Program-made: the position numbers and the translations under genes
The notes under the pieces: generated by a model
Database searches by the model: none
What the model was told of the DNA's origin: nothing
Seen by the model: the letters and a program-made list of their open reading frames with translations, nothing else
Assembly (NCBI RefSeq): GCF_016427505.1
Contig: NZ_JAELXS010000007.1
Span: forward strand, 124,001-188,000
Reading direction: 5' to 3'
Origin: Sphingomonas mollis
GTDB taxonomy: Bacteria > Pseudomonadota > Alphaproteobacteria > Sphingomonadales > Sphingomonadaceae
Length of the DNA stretch: 64,000 nucleotides
In this document: positions 55,958 to 64,000 of the stretch, in pieces
How positions within the stretch are numbered: position 1 is the stretch's first letter
How the letters are laid out: each line of letters starts with the position of its first letter

Positions 55958-56557
55958 TCAGCGTCGGCCGGCCAGCGCCTCGGCCCGGCCGACCTCATGT
56001 TCGACCACCTGATTGGTCAGCCGCAGGAACAGCCGTTGCGCCTGCCGCCATGCCACCAGTCCGGTGTCGCGCTGGCGCTCGCGGTCGCTGACGACCAGCC
56101 GGCTGCCCCAGTCGGCGACGGTGTCTCGCATCGCGCCGGTCGCCGATCCGCCCGGCTGGATCACCAGCGATGGAAAGGGCAGGCGCGTCTGCGGCGAATC
56201 GAACAGGCCGGCACGGTCGCGATTCTCGGCATCGGCCTCGGGCGTGAAAAGTACCGCGCCCGCGATCCGCGCGACGTAATCAGCGGGCGACAGGCGTGCC
56301 CACCAGGCACTGGCCGCACAGCCCAGCCCGTCCGCCACCAGCAGCACGGCCCGGTCCGCCCCGCGCACGATCTCGTCCAGCCGCGCCGCCCAGATGTTGC
56401 GATCGCCCAGCGAGGTGACGTCCAGCGGCAGGGTGTGCACGCCGCTCGCCGGCCAGCCGAACATGGTTTCCCATGCGGGCGCGGGCGTATCCGCGCCGGT
56501 GCCGCCGCCGATTATCGTGACGATCGAAAAGCGATCCTGCCCGGCCAGTGCGATCAT
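55958..56557 (-). CDS. RBBP9/YdeN-like alpha/beta hydrolase lacking the nucleophile serine
   Basis: This 199-residue protein aligns with RBBP9-type serine hydrolases (SIVTIIGGGTGADTPAPAWE; WAARLDEIVRG; LVADGLGCAASAWWARLSP; PSLVIQPG). The nucleophile elbow expected as G-H-S-L-G-C reads A-D-G-L-G-C, so Ser is replaced by Gly. The catalytic activity is therefore doubtful. ATG 56557 follows CAAGGAGACGAGC. It is divergent from the serine acetyltransferase locus. Confidence 0.7.
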   Translation of the reverse strand: MIALAGQDRFSIVTIIGGGTGADTPAPAWETMFGWPASGVHTLPLDVTSLGDRNIWAARLDEIVRGADRAVLLVADGLGCAASAWWARLSPADYVARIAGAVLFTPEADAENRDRAGLFDSPQTRLPFPSLVIQPGGSATGAMRDTVADWGSRLVVSDRERQRDTGLVAWRQAQRLFLRLTNQVVEHEVGRAEALAGRR

Positions 56558-56689
56558 GCTCGTCTCCTTGGGGTCGACAACGCATCAAACCCCAAACGGC
56601 GCAGCCTGCCCAGCCGAAAACGCCTGATGGAGGACTGGACGCGTCGAACCGTCGCGCCACAGCCGGGCTTTCGTCGCAGACAGGTTTTC

Positions 56690-56718
56690 TTTCAATTCCT
56701 ATTGATCCAGTGTAGTAT
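56690..56718 (+). promoter_or_regulatory. Candidate promoter for the serine acetyltransferase locus
   Basis: TTTCAA (56690-56695) and TAGTAT (56713-56718) are separated by 17 bp, matching a sigma-70-like spacing, in a low-GC stretch. The upstream short ORF starts 21 bp downstream. This is inference from consensus only. Confidence 0.35.
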
Positions 56719-56739
56719 TGTCGCGACAAGGAGACGAAC

Positions 56740-56823
56740 ATGCTGCCCGATCCGATTCCCGCCATTCACCACGCCACGGCCACCGCCGCGTGCGGCACGG
56801 CGTCGATCGGTCGGGTGCGCTGA
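56740..56823 (+). CDS. Short upstream ORF before serine acetyltransferase
   Basis: A 27-codon ORF (MLPDPIPAIHHATATAACGT onward, one Cys and two adjacent His) starts behind the strong AAGGAG site and ends five bases before the ATG of the acetyltransferase. The downstream gene has no good site of its own, so translation coupling is likely. A leader-peptide role, perhaps in sensing cysteine supply, is a hypothesis. Confidence 0.45.
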   Translation: MLPDPIPAIHHATATAACGTASIGRVR

Positions 56824-56828
56824 TCGCC

Positions 56829-57788
56829 ATGCTCGGTTTCACCCAATCCCCCGCCACCGGCTCGTCGATCTCCGACGTGGCGCGCGACCTGCTGGCGGCG
56901 CAGACCGACTGGCGGGCGCGGCAGGGCGAGGGGCGCGACGTCGCCAGCTTCCCGTCGCGCGCGGCACTGGAACGCATCGTCGAGACGCTGGCGGCGGCGC
57001 TGTACCCTCGGCGGCTGGGCCATGTCCGGGGCGGCGGCACCGAGGAGGAGGCGTTCGTCGTCGCCAAGCTGATCGGCGCCACCACCGAACTGGAACGCGA
57101 GGTCGCCGCCGAACTGGGATATTGGCAGGCGGAAGCGCGCGGCAGCCGGTTCGACGCGGATCAGGCCGGTGCGATCGTTCGCCTGTTCTCCGGCACGTTG
57201 GGCAAGGTGCGCCGCCTGATCGACAGCGATGTCGAGGCGGCGTTCCTGGGCGATCCGGCGGCGCGCAGCGTTGACGAGATCCTGGTCTGCTACCCCGGCG
57301 CCACCGCCAGCCTGCACCACCGGATCGCGCACGAACTGCACGTGCTGGGCGCGCCGATCGTGGCGCGGATCATCTCCGAAATCGCCAACGAGCGCACCGG
57401 CATCGACATCCATCCCGGCGCGACGATCGGCGAGGGCTTCTTCATCGATCACGGCACGGGCGTGGTCATCGGCGAAACGTCGATCATCGGCGCGCGGGTG
57501 CGGCTGTACCAGCATGTGACGCTGGGCGCGCGGACGCCGTTCGGCGAGCGGGCACCGGGGCCGCACGAACGCTATGCCCGCCATCCGATCATCGAGGACG
57601 ACGTCGTGATCTATGCGGGCGCGACGATCCTGGGGCGGGTGACGATCGGCACGGGATCGACGATCGGCGGCAATGTCTGGCTGCTGGGCGACGTGCCGCC
57701 GCACAGCATCGTCGTGCAGCCGGAGGCGCGCGTCGCCGCCGTGGCGGAGGCCAATGCCGTGCGCGACACCCTGCTGGGCGTGGACTGA
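56829..57788 (+). CDS. Serine O-acetyltransferase (CysE/EpsC family)
   Basis: This 319-residue enzyme acetylates serine with acetyl-CoA, the first step of cysteine synthesis. The N-terminal helical part is followed by left-handed beta-helix hexapeptides: IDIHPGATIGEGFFIDHGTG, VIGETSIIG and YQHVTLGA, with GNVWLLGDVPPHSIV at the end. The active-site Asp-His pair lies in HELHV and FFIDHGTG. It follows a short upstream ORF; a glutamine amidotransferase gene comes next, three bases after it. Confidence 0.88.
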   Translation: MLGFTQSPATGSSISDVARDLLAAQTDWRARQGEGRDVASFPSRAALERIVETLAAALYPRRLGHVRGGGTEEEAFVVAKLIGATTELEREVAAELGYWQAEARGSRFDADQAGAIVRLFSGTLGKVRRLIDSDVEAAFLGDPAARSVDEILVCYPGATASLHHRIAHELHVLGAPIVARIISEIANERTGIDIHPGATIGEGFFIDHGTGVVIGETSIIGARVRLYQHVTLGARTPFGERAPGPHERYARHPIIEDDVVIYAGATILGRVTIGTGSTIGGNVWLLGDVPPHSIVVQPEARVAAVAEANAVRDTLLGVD

Positions 57789-57791
57789 GCG

Positions 57792-58553
57792 ATGGGCAGC
57801 ATCCCCCGCAAGCCGGTGATCGGCGTCCTGTGCTGCAACGAATTGGTCGATCGGCCGGTGCAGGTCGTTGCCAGCCGCTTCGTCGCGCCGCTGACCACGC
57901 TGTCGGACGCGACCGTGCTGCTGGTGCCGGCGCTGGCCGGGATCACCGACGCGACGCAGATGGCCGGCATCCTCGACGGCCTGTTGCTGACCGGATCGCG
58001 CTCGCACGTCGCCCCTGCCCGTTACGGCAGCGACGCCGTCGCGGGGCCGCTGGACGAGCAACGCGACGAGGTCGCGCTGGCGCTGGCCGGCAGGATGATC
58101 GAGGTCGGCAAGCCTGTCTTCGGCATCTGTCGCGGGATGCAGGAGATCAACGTGCTGTTCGGCGGTACGCTGGCGATGGATCGCGGCGGCAGTCACCACC
58201 GGGCGAACGATGGCGCCGACGATCGTGCCGATCCCGATGACGCGTACGAGGCGCTGTTCGCGCATCGCCACGATGTCGAACTGACCCATGGCGGCCGGCT
58301 GGCCGGGGCGACGGGCGCGCGGCAATTGTCGGTGAATTCGGTGCATCATCAGGGCGTCGACCGGCTGGGCCATGGCCTGTCGGTCGAGGCGGTGGCGACC
58401 GGTGACGGGCTGGTCGAGGCGATCTGGGCGCAGCCCTGCGGCGCCGACGTGCTCGCCGTCCAGTGGCATCCCGAATGGAATGCCGAACGCTGCGCAGGCA
58501 GCCGCGCTTTCTTCGCCATGGTCGGCGCGTCGCTACGCGGCGTCGCGCACTGA
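57792..58553 (+). CDS. Class I glutamine amidotransferase, PuuD-like gamma-glutamyl hydrolase
   Basis: This 253-residue enzyme is of the peptidase C26/PuuD family. The nucleophile Cys is in VFGICRGMQEINVLFGG, and the His-Glu pair is in LAVQWHPEWN. Relatives cleave gamma-glutamyl bonds, for example gamma-glutamyl-GABA. It lies three bases downstream of the serine acetyltransferase, so the two are probably one operon. The substrate is not established. Confidence 0.85.
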   Translation: MGSIPRKPVIGVLCCNELVDRPVQVVASRFVAPLTTLSDATVLLVPALAGITDATQMAGILDGLLLTGSRSHVAPARYGSDAVAGPLDEQRDEVALALAGRMIEVGKPVFGICRGMQEINVLFGGTLAMDRGGSHHRANDGADDRADPDDAYEALFAHRHDVELTHGGRLAGATGARQLSVNSVHHQGVDRLGHGLSVEAVATGDGLVEAIWAQPCGADVLAVQWHPEWNAERCAGSRAFFAMVGASLRGVAH

Positions 58554-58593
58554 CGATGGCGCACCATCAGGTTCAACACGAAAGGGACTATTC

Positions 58594-58851
58594 ATGAAGA
58601 AGATCATCGCCGCCTCGCTGCTGGTCGCCGCTGCCTCGCTGGCTGCGTGCTCGCCGTCCGACAGCGGCGCGAACAGCGCGGCGGCAAGCGACCTGTCGCT
58701 GAACAGCACCGATATCCCGGCCGAGGGTAACGCCGGCGCGTTCGACGGTGAATTCGGCAACGGCGCGACCGGGCTGGACAACGCCGTGGACCTCGACAAC
58801 GAGGCCGCACCCATCGGCAACGCCGCCGGGGCGCCGGGCAACGGTCTTTAA
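58594..58851 (+). CDS. Small lipoprotein
   Basis: This 85-residue protein has a lipoprotein signal (lipobox LAAC) and an Asn/Ala/Gly/Asp-rich, low-complexity mature part with no aromatic residue other than Phe. It is unrecognised and could sit on either membrane. AAAGGGA precedes the ATG at 58594. It ends before the double hairpin at 58920-58947. Confidence 0.75.
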   Translation: MKKIIAASLLVAAASLAACSPSDSGANSAAASDLSLNSTDIPAEGNAGAFDGEFGNGATGLDNAVDLDNEAAPIGNAAGAPGNGL

Positions 58852-58920
58852 GCAGTTCACCGCCGCTGACGGCGGCGGTCACGGAACGCGCCAGGTTTAA
58901 GCTCCCTAGGCGTCAACTTC

Positions 58921-58946
58921 GGCCCGGTAGCCCTAGCTACCGGGCC
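58921..58946 (+). terminator. Intrinsic terminator of the lipoprotein gene
   Basis: GGCCCGGTAG and CTACCGGGCC form a perfect 10-bp stem with a six-base loop, followed by GCTATTTGTT. A second hairpin (CCGCCGCTGACGGCGGCGG) lies just upstream near 58860-58880. Confidence 0.8.
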
Positions 58947-58947
58947 G

Positions 58948-60462
58948 CTATTTGTTGGCCGGGTGGCGGGCGAGGAAGGCGGCGTGCGGCTCGGCATGCG
59001 CCAGCGTACCGGCGATCGCATCGCGCATCCGCGCGAAGGTGCCGCGCAGGGCAGCGGTGTCGAACCGGTCGGCGAGCGGGCTGTGGCGGGCGGGCAGGTC
59101 GTCGAAGCCAGCATACATGCTCAGCCAGCTCGCGTCCTGAAACGATTCCCATTCGTACCGGACGAACTCGCCGCCGCTGCGCCATGCATCGATCTTGCGT
59201 TGCAGCGTCTCGGGCAGCGATACTGCGCGGCGTTCGTCCCAGAAGCGCTCGCCGGTCCGCCCGTTCGCCTGATAATGCAGGAACAGGAAGTCGCGTACCC
59301 GCTCGAACTCCAGCGTCGATTGCCGGTTGTACGTGGCGGCGAGGCGCGGATCGACATCGCGGTCGGGGAACAGCGCGACGAGGCGTTCCAGCCCCGACTG
59401 GATCAGCGTGATGCTGGTCGATTCCAGCGGTTCGAGGAAGCCCGACGACAGGCCGATGCCGACGACGTTGCGGTCCCAGAAACGTTCGCGGTGGCCGGTG
59501 GTGAAGCGCAGCCGGTTGGGTTCGGCCAGCGCCTCGCCCTCCAGATTGGCGCGCAGGATACGCTCCGCCTCGTCGTCGCTCATGTGATCGGACGAATAGA
59601 CATGGCCGTTGCCGACGCGGTGCTGGAGCGGGATGTGCCATTGCCAGCCCGCCGGCCGCGCGGTTGCGGTGGTGAAGGGGCGCGGCACGGCGGCGGCGCG
59701 GCAGGGCAGGGCGATGGCGCGGTCGCAGGGCAGCCAGTGGCGCCAGTCGACATAGGGAATCTCCAGCGCCTCGCCCAGCAACAGGCTGCGGAACCCGGAA
59801 CAGTCGATCCACAGATCGCCCTCGACCCGGCGTTCCCCTTCCAGTTGCACGGCGGTGACGCGGCCATCCTCGCCGTCGCGGTCGACCCGGTCGATGCGGC
59901 CGTCGATATGCGTCACGCGGTTGGCGATCGACAGGCGGCGCAGCATCGCGGCGAACTTCGACGCATCGAAATGCACCGCGAAGTTGAACACGCCGAGATC
60001 GTTCGCAGGCCGGTCCGGCGGCGGCAGGAAGAGGCCGCGTTCGGCGAGCTGTGTGGCGAGGCAGTAATCGCCGATCGGCAGGTCGTCGCCCGCCGCCTTC
60101 AGCTTCAGCCAATATTGGTGGAACGCGACCCCGCGCGCCGGTACGCCGTACAGGCCGAACGGATGGAAGAACGCCTTGTCGGGCGCCGCCCAGCCATCGA
60201 AGCGGATGCCGTATTTGATCGTGCCGCTGGTTTCGCGCAGCACCTCCGGCTCGCCCAGTTCGACGGCGGCCAGGAAGTCGCGGATCGCCGGCACCGTGGC
60301 CTCGCCGACGCCGACCGTGCCGATCGCCGCGCTGTCGATGACGGTGATCGCGATCGGCAGATGCGCCAGCATCCGCGCCAGATACGCCGCCGACATCCAC
60401 CCGGCGGTGCCGCCGCCGACGATGACGATCGAGCGGATCGCGCGGCCTGGTTGCTGGTTCAT
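58948..60462 (-). CDS. Flavin-dependent tryptophan halogenase-family protein
   Basis: This 504-residue protein belongs to the tryptophan halogenase family. The FAD loop GGGTAGW is near residues 16-22, GEATVPAIRDFL is the conserved second motif, and WQWHIP matches the WxWxIP signature. Family members halogenate indoles or other substrates using FADH2, but many sphingomonad and xanthomonad copies lie next to TonB receptors and may act on unknown compounds. It is adjacent to the TonB-dependent receptor and in the same orientation. Confidence 0.88.
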   Translation of the reverse strand: MNQQPGRAIRSIVIVGGGTAGWMSAAYLARMLAHLPIAITVIDSAAIGTVGVGEATVPAIRDFLAAVELGEPEVLRETSGTIKYGIRFDGWAAPDKAFFHPFGLYGVPARGVAFHQYWLKLKAAGDDLPIGDYCLATQLAERGLFLPPPDRPANDLGVFNFAVHFDASKFAAMLRRLSIANRVTHIDGRIDRVDRDGEDGRVTAVQLEGERRVEGDLWIDCSGFRSLLLGEALEIPYVDWRHWLPCDRAIALPCRAAAVPRPFTTATARPAGWQWHIPLQHRVGNGHVYSSDHMSDDEAERILRANLEGEALAEPNRLRFTTGHRERFWDRNVVGIGLSSGFLEPLESTSITLIQSGLERLVALFPDRDVDPRLAATYNRQSTLEFERVRDFLFLHYQANGRTGERFWDERRAVSLPETLQRKIDAWRSGGEFVRYEWESFQDASWLSMYAGFDDLPARHSPLADRFDTAALRGTFARMRDAIAGTLAHAEPHAAFLARHPANK

Positions 60463-60516
60463 GCTGACACCTCTTCCATCGTTACGTGGCGGAGGGAACC
60501 CTTAGCCCCATTAATG

Positions 60517-60608
60517 CCTCCCCGGCGGAGGCCGGGGTCCAGTTGGGAAGGCCGCAGTGGTTCATCGCAGCCGCTTACCCAACTGGGCCCCGGCCTCCGC
60601 CGGGGAGG
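60517..60608. repeat. Palindromic repeat PAL90, copy 4
   Basis: CCTCCCCGGCGGAGGCC...GGCCTCCGCCGGGGAGG has arms of about 31 bp with a 30-bp loop. It lies between the halogenase-like gene and the TonB-dependent receptor. Confidence 0.9.
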
Positions 60609-60660
60609 CAGATTGGCTGGCAAGGGCTTCTTCCACCAGATCGTTCCTGATGCCTCCCCC

Positions 60661-60699
60661 GAAAAAGAACCGCCGCCGACCCGGAAGGGACGACGGCGG
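60661..60699 (-). terminator. Intrinsic terminator of the TonB-dependent receptor
   Basis: A 13-bp stem (two mismatches) around GGAA lies 26 bp downstream of the receptor stop. On the minus strand it is followed by TTCTTTTTC, a good U-tract. Confidence 0.75.
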
Positions 60700-60724
60700 C
60701 AGGCTCGGGGTATCGTGTCGGCCG

Positions 60725-63700
60725 TTACAGCTTCACGCGAACGCCGGCGATGAAGCGGCGCTCGTAGATGTTCTCGTTGAACACCTGATCGGTGAAGGTC
60801 AGGTAATAGCGCTCCGTCTCGGCGGTCAGGTTCGATGCCTGGCCGTACAGCGTCACGTTGGGCGTCACGTCATAGGCGATCGACGCATCGAGATAGTTGG
60901 TCGGCTTCTGATACTGGGCCAGACCGGTGATGCCGCCGTAATCCGACGACACCAGCCGCTTCGAGCGGTAGTTATACGCAACGCGCGCCTGCAGGCCGTA
61001 CTGCTCGTACCATAGCGCGGCGTTCGCCTGATGCTTGGAATTGTCCTGGAACGGCTGCTGCTTGCCGGCCAGATCGGTCAGGCCGGCATCGCCCAGCGAC
61101 AGCGTGTAGTTGGCATCGACGCCGAAGCCGCCGAAGAACCCGTTCACGCCGTAATCGGCCAATGCCTGCCGGGCCGAGATTTCGGCCCCCTTCAGCGAAC
61201 CGCCTTCACCCTGCACCACGGTGCTGACCGGGATCGTACGGCGGACGACGCCGTCATTGTCCGGAATATCGCTGCGGAATATGGTGGCGTTGGCGATGAA
61301 GCTGTCGACCTTGATGTAGAACACGCCCGCTGCGATCAGGCTGGAGCGGCCGGTGTAATATTCGACGCTCGCCTCGACATTGTCCGCCCGCCACGGGTTC
61401 AGGTTCGGGTTGCCACGGCTGTTGGCGCTCTGCGCCTCGAACCGCGCCGGGTTGATCGTGGTGTTGATCGCATAGTTGACGTTCAGACCACCGCCCCACT
61501 GCAGGAAGTCGAGCAGCGTCATCGTCTTGGCATAGGCGGCACGCGCGCGCAGCTTGTCCGTGATTTCCAGCGTCAGGTTGAACGCGGGCAGGAAGTCGGT
61601 GAAGTCACGCTTGGTGTACACATCGCCGGCATCCACCCCCGACACGCCGTAGGGCTGCGGCGCACCGACCACGTTCTGGCGGACGGTGAAACGCGTGTTG
61701 ACGACGCGCAGGCCGCCATTGACGCTGAAGGGCAGGCCGAACACCTCACCCTTGCCATCGACCTGAGCGTAACCGGAAATTTGCTTCAGGTTCATGCTGA
61801 ACGAGTCGGCCGGGTTCACATTGTTGATGCTGCCCGGATAGAATTCGTTCTGCAGCGCTTCCGAATTGTCGATCGCCTTCGGATCGAAGACATAGATCGA
61901 CGGCGCACCATTGGCGGGCAGCGACACCTGCTTCAGGCGATCGGCGAAGATCGGATCGTTGGCCAGCCGGGTCAGGCCGGCGGTATAGGCATTGCCCGAG
62001 GAATCGAGCACGCTGCACGACCGGTCGTTCAGGTTGACGTCGAACGCCTTCCACTTGACCAGGCAACCCGCCGCCGGGTTCTGGGCATTGTCACGGTTGC
62101 CGGCATAGAAGGGCGACACGCGCTCGAACGTGAACTGGTCGACGCTGCGCTTGCCGTAACGGCCACCGATCTTCAGCCCGAACTGCTCGCTCGGCTTCCA
62201 CTCGGCATCGCCGCGCACCGCCCAGATGTCGCCGTCCTGATAGACGTTGTTCTCCGACGAGATCGTCTTCAGGCCGTACCGCGACGGGTCCTGCACCTGA
62301 TCGAGGAACGCCTGCGGGAAGGTAAAGACGGGGGCGCCGCTCGAATAGTCGACCGTCGCCTTCTGGCTGTAGATTTGATAGCCGGTCGGATTGAACTGAC
62401 GGTCGCCGCCGATCGACGCCGGGTAGTTGCCGATGCCGTTATACGCCCACTGCTTGCCGTTGGTCAGGCTGTACTGGACATATCCCTGATCCGACTTGCG
62501 GCTGGCCTTGCCATAGATGCCGCGCACGGTCGCCTTCAGCGTGCTGCCGTTGTTCCAGTCGAGCTGGGCGTTGTAGTTCTGCGACTCCGACTTCACGCGG
62601 AACGTCTCGGCATAGCTGTCGAAGTTCGGCATATCGTAGGTGTAGGTCTGGACCGTGTTCAGGTGCAGGCCGTTGACGATCGCGCCGGTGTCGCGCGAAT
62701 TGGTCGGCAGGTAGGGCGACGACTGCCAGTCGACCGCCTGGAACTGGAAACCGGCGGTGCGGTCATATTGCGTCTGACGGGTGTAGAAGCCGTCGGCGGT
62801 CAGCGTCAGCTGGTCGTTGATCTGGAACTGCAACGACGCGTTGGCGCCGAAGCGTTCGCGGCTGGTGATCTTGTTCCACGCGGTGTGCGACTGCGGCGTG
62901 ATGAACGCGTCGTTCGCATCGCCGTCGCCGTTGACGTCGTACCCCTGCAGGACACCCGCCGCATTGCGGATCGGCGTGCCGCGGCTGATGCCGTTGTTGC
63001 CGACCGCGAAATCGCCGCGGTTGGGGGGCGTGATCGTGCCATTGGGGTTCAGGATCGCATCGCTGCCACGCTCGGTGCGCAGCGAAACGCCGTAGTCCTG
63101 AATACCGCGGAAGCTGTTGCTGAGGTTCAGGTCGCTGTACGCGGCCGACACCAGGATGCCGAGCCGGCCGGAGTTGTACGAGACGAGGCCGTTGACCGAG
63201 GGATCATACTTCTTCGTACGATCGCCATATTGCCCCTCGGCGGCGGCGGCGAGCGTCAGGCCGCGCTTCAGATCGAACGGACGGCGCGTCAGCAGGTCGA
63301 CGGTGCCCGACAGGCCCGCCTGTTGCAGCGACGCGGTCGGCGACTTGAACACCGTCGCGCCGGAGAACAGCTGCGACGGGATGTCGGTGAAGTTCGGCTG
63401 CACCGTCGTGACCGAGTTGGCGCCCAGGAACTGCTCGCCGTTCATCAGCGTCGTCACCTGCGGCAAGCCGCGGATGTTGATCGCGCCGCCTTCGCCCGCC
63501 TCGCGGCGGATCTGCACGCCGGGGATGCGCTGGAGCGAATCGGAGATGGTGACGTCGGGCAGCTTGCCGATGTCCTGCGCGCTGATCGCCTCGACGATGC
63601 TGTCGGCGTTGCGCTTCACCTCGATCGCGCGCGCCTGCGACGCGCGGATGCCGGTGACGACGATATCGCCCTCATCGGCGGGCGCGTCGGCGGTGGCGGG

Positions 63701-63832
63701 AACGTCCTGCTGGGCGGCGGGGGTTTCCTGACCCGGAACGGCGGCGTTCTGGCCGAATGCCTGGGCCGGGACCATCGCGATCACCGACGCGGCGGTGAAC
63801 AGCGCCACGCGGGCGCTCAGCTTTTCAGTCAT
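60725..63832 (-). CDS. TonB-dependent receptor
   Basis: This 1035-residue outer-membrane receptor has a signal peptide (ending AQAFGQ), then the TonB box region GDIVVTGIRASQARAIEVKR, a plug domain with IPGVQIRREAGEGGAINIRG and a 22-strand barrel ending ERRFIAGVRVKL. It resembles sphingomonad/Caulobacter receptors for plant-derived sugars or other large substrates rather than siderophore receptors. The substrate is unknown. It precedes the halogenase-family gene by about 260 bp with a terminator and a palindromic repeat between. Confidence 0.93.
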   Translation of the reverse strand: MTEKLSARVALFTAASVIAMVPAQAFGQNAAVPGQETPAAQQDVPATADAPADEGDIVVTGIRASQARAIEVKRNADSIVEAISAQDIGKLPDVTISDSLQRIPGVQIRREAGEGGAINIRGLPQVTTLMNGEQFLGANSVTTVQPNFTDIPSQLFSGATVFKSPTASLQQAGLSGTVDLLTRRPFDLKRGLTLAAAAEGQYGDRTKKYDPSVNGLVSYNSGRLGILVSAAYSDLNLSNSFRGIQDYGVSLRTERGSDAILNPNGTITPPNRGDFAVGNNGISRGTPIRNAAGVLQGYDVNGDGDANDAFITPQSHTAWNKITSRERFGANASLQFQINDQLTLTADGFYTRQTQYDRTAGFQFQAVDWQSSPYLPTNSRDTGAIVNGLHLNTVQTYTYDMPNFDSYAETFRVKSESQNYNAQLDWNNGSTLKATVRGIYGKASRKSDQGYVQYSLTNGKQWAYNGIGNYPASIGGDRQFNPTGYQIYSQKATVDYSSGAPVFTFPQAFLDQVQDPSRYGLKTISSENNVYQDGDIWAVRGDAEWKPSEQFGLKIGGRYGKRSVDQFTFERVSPFYAGNRDNAQNPAAGCLVKWKAFDVNLNDRSCSVLDSSGNAYTAGLTRLANDPIFADRLKQVSLPANGAPSIYVFDPKAIDNSEALQNEFYPGSINNVNPADSFSMNLKQISGYAQVDGKGEVFGLPFSVNGGLRVVNTRFTVRQNVVGAPQPYGVSGVDAGDVYTKRDFTDFLPAFNLTLEITDKLRARAAYAKTMTLLDFLQWGGGLNVNYAINTTINPARFEAQSANSRGNPNLNPWRADNVEASVEYYTGRSSLIAAGVFYIKVDSFIANATIFRSDIPDNDGVVRRTIPVSTVVQGEGGSLKGAEISARQALADYGVNGFFGGFGVDANYTLSLGDAGLTDLAGKQQPFQDNSKHQANAALWYEQYGLQARVAYNYRSKRLVSSDYGGITGLAQYQKPTNYLDASIAYDVTPNVTLYGQASNLTAETERYYLTFTDQVFNENIYERRFIAGVRVKL

Positions 63833-63890
63833 ATCCTCTCCCCTGACGATCAGGACACTCCCTGATGGGTACCCTTCCGATCGCCTACGT

Positions 63891-63946
63891 ATAATATCTA
63901 TTAATTTGTTTTATTGGACAAGGCCGTTGCCCGTCAAGCAACGGCC
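63891..63946 (-). promoter_or_regulatory. Candidate promoter and upstream hairpin of the receptor gene
   Basis: On the minus strand TTGTCC (63916-63921) and TATTAT (63891-63896) are 19 bp apart in an AT-rich stretch, about 60 bp upstream of the start. A perfect 9-bp hairpin (GGCCGTTGC / GCAACGGCC, 63922-63946) lies beyond and may end an upstream gene outside the window. The rest to 64000 shows no gene. Confidence 0.35.
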
Positions 63947-64000
63947 CGTCTTCGTCGACCGAAACGCGTGCCAGTGTTGCATCAATCCCACAACGCAGAT

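Noticed and set aside
61031..63865. A 944-codon plus-strand ORF over the TonB-dependent receptor
   Set aside because: It is an antisense frame of a high-GC gene. The minus-strand product has a full TonB-receptor architecture.

Overview
The window looks like a chromosomal segment of a sphingomonad (Sphingomonas or a close alphaproteobacterial relative). The basis is the high GC content, two secreted proteins with the PEPxxWA-CTERM sorting tail typical of that group, a large TonB-dependent receptor beside a flavin-dependent halogenase-like protein, and palindromic intergenic repeats. This is inference from gene content; no rRNA or other taxonomic marker is present.

Layout. 1-1.1 kb: 5' half of an Atm1-type ABC exporter. 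1.6-4.5 kb: an OmpR/EnvZ-type two-component pair with a divergent His/Pro/Gly-rich secreted protein. 4.5-6.1 kb: a PiT phosphate transporter. 6.2-12.9 kb: a tripartite RND efflux operon with a divergent TetR regulator and a palindromic operator. 12.9-17.1 kb: a YcaQ-like glycosylase and a rutB-C-D-A pyrimidine-degradation operon. 17.4-19.2 kb: a desaturase and a small membrane protein.

19.5-26.9 kb is the most unusual part. A minus-strand operon encodes an outer-membrane barrel with an N-terminal coiled coil, a secreted protein, a C39 peptidase lipoprotein, a small secreted protein, and a 575-residue secreted protein built from about 22 copies of a 14-residue Ser/Thr/Asn/Asp repeat. This resembles the Fap functional-amyloid system of Pseudomonas in gene content and domain design. 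A LuxR-type regulator and a Crp-family regulator lie upstream.

27-38 kb: a PEP-CTERM protein, a GH84 glycosidase, modABC molybdate uptake, a three-gene inositol-phosphate cassette (inositol-3-phosphate synthase, a likely CTP:inositol-phosphate cytidylyltransferase, a CDP-alcohol transferase), NAD synthetase, and a SugE/Gdx-type exporter with a riboswitch-like leader. 38-43 kb: panB, then yfgM-bamB-der in the E. coli order. 43-50 kb: an Hpt protein, a DUF418 protein, a PEP-CTERM protease, purL, a candidate small RNA, map and a CinA-type protein.

50.8-52.6 kb: a remnant integrative element bounded by 18-bp direct repeats of the 3' end of tRNA-Gly(CCC), holding only a truncated serine recombinase. 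52.7-58.9 kb: a desaturase / PhnD-like / FAD-protein cluster, an RBBP9-like hydrolase lacking its nucleophile, serine acetyltransferase preceded by a short upstream ORF, a glutamine amidotransferase and a lipoprotein. 58.9-64 kb: the halogenase-like protein and the TonB-dependent receptor.

Most genes here are ordinary housekeeping or accessory functions. The Fap-like operon, the inositol cassette, the tRNA-Gly element and several unannotated RNA or short-ORF candidates deserve a second look.
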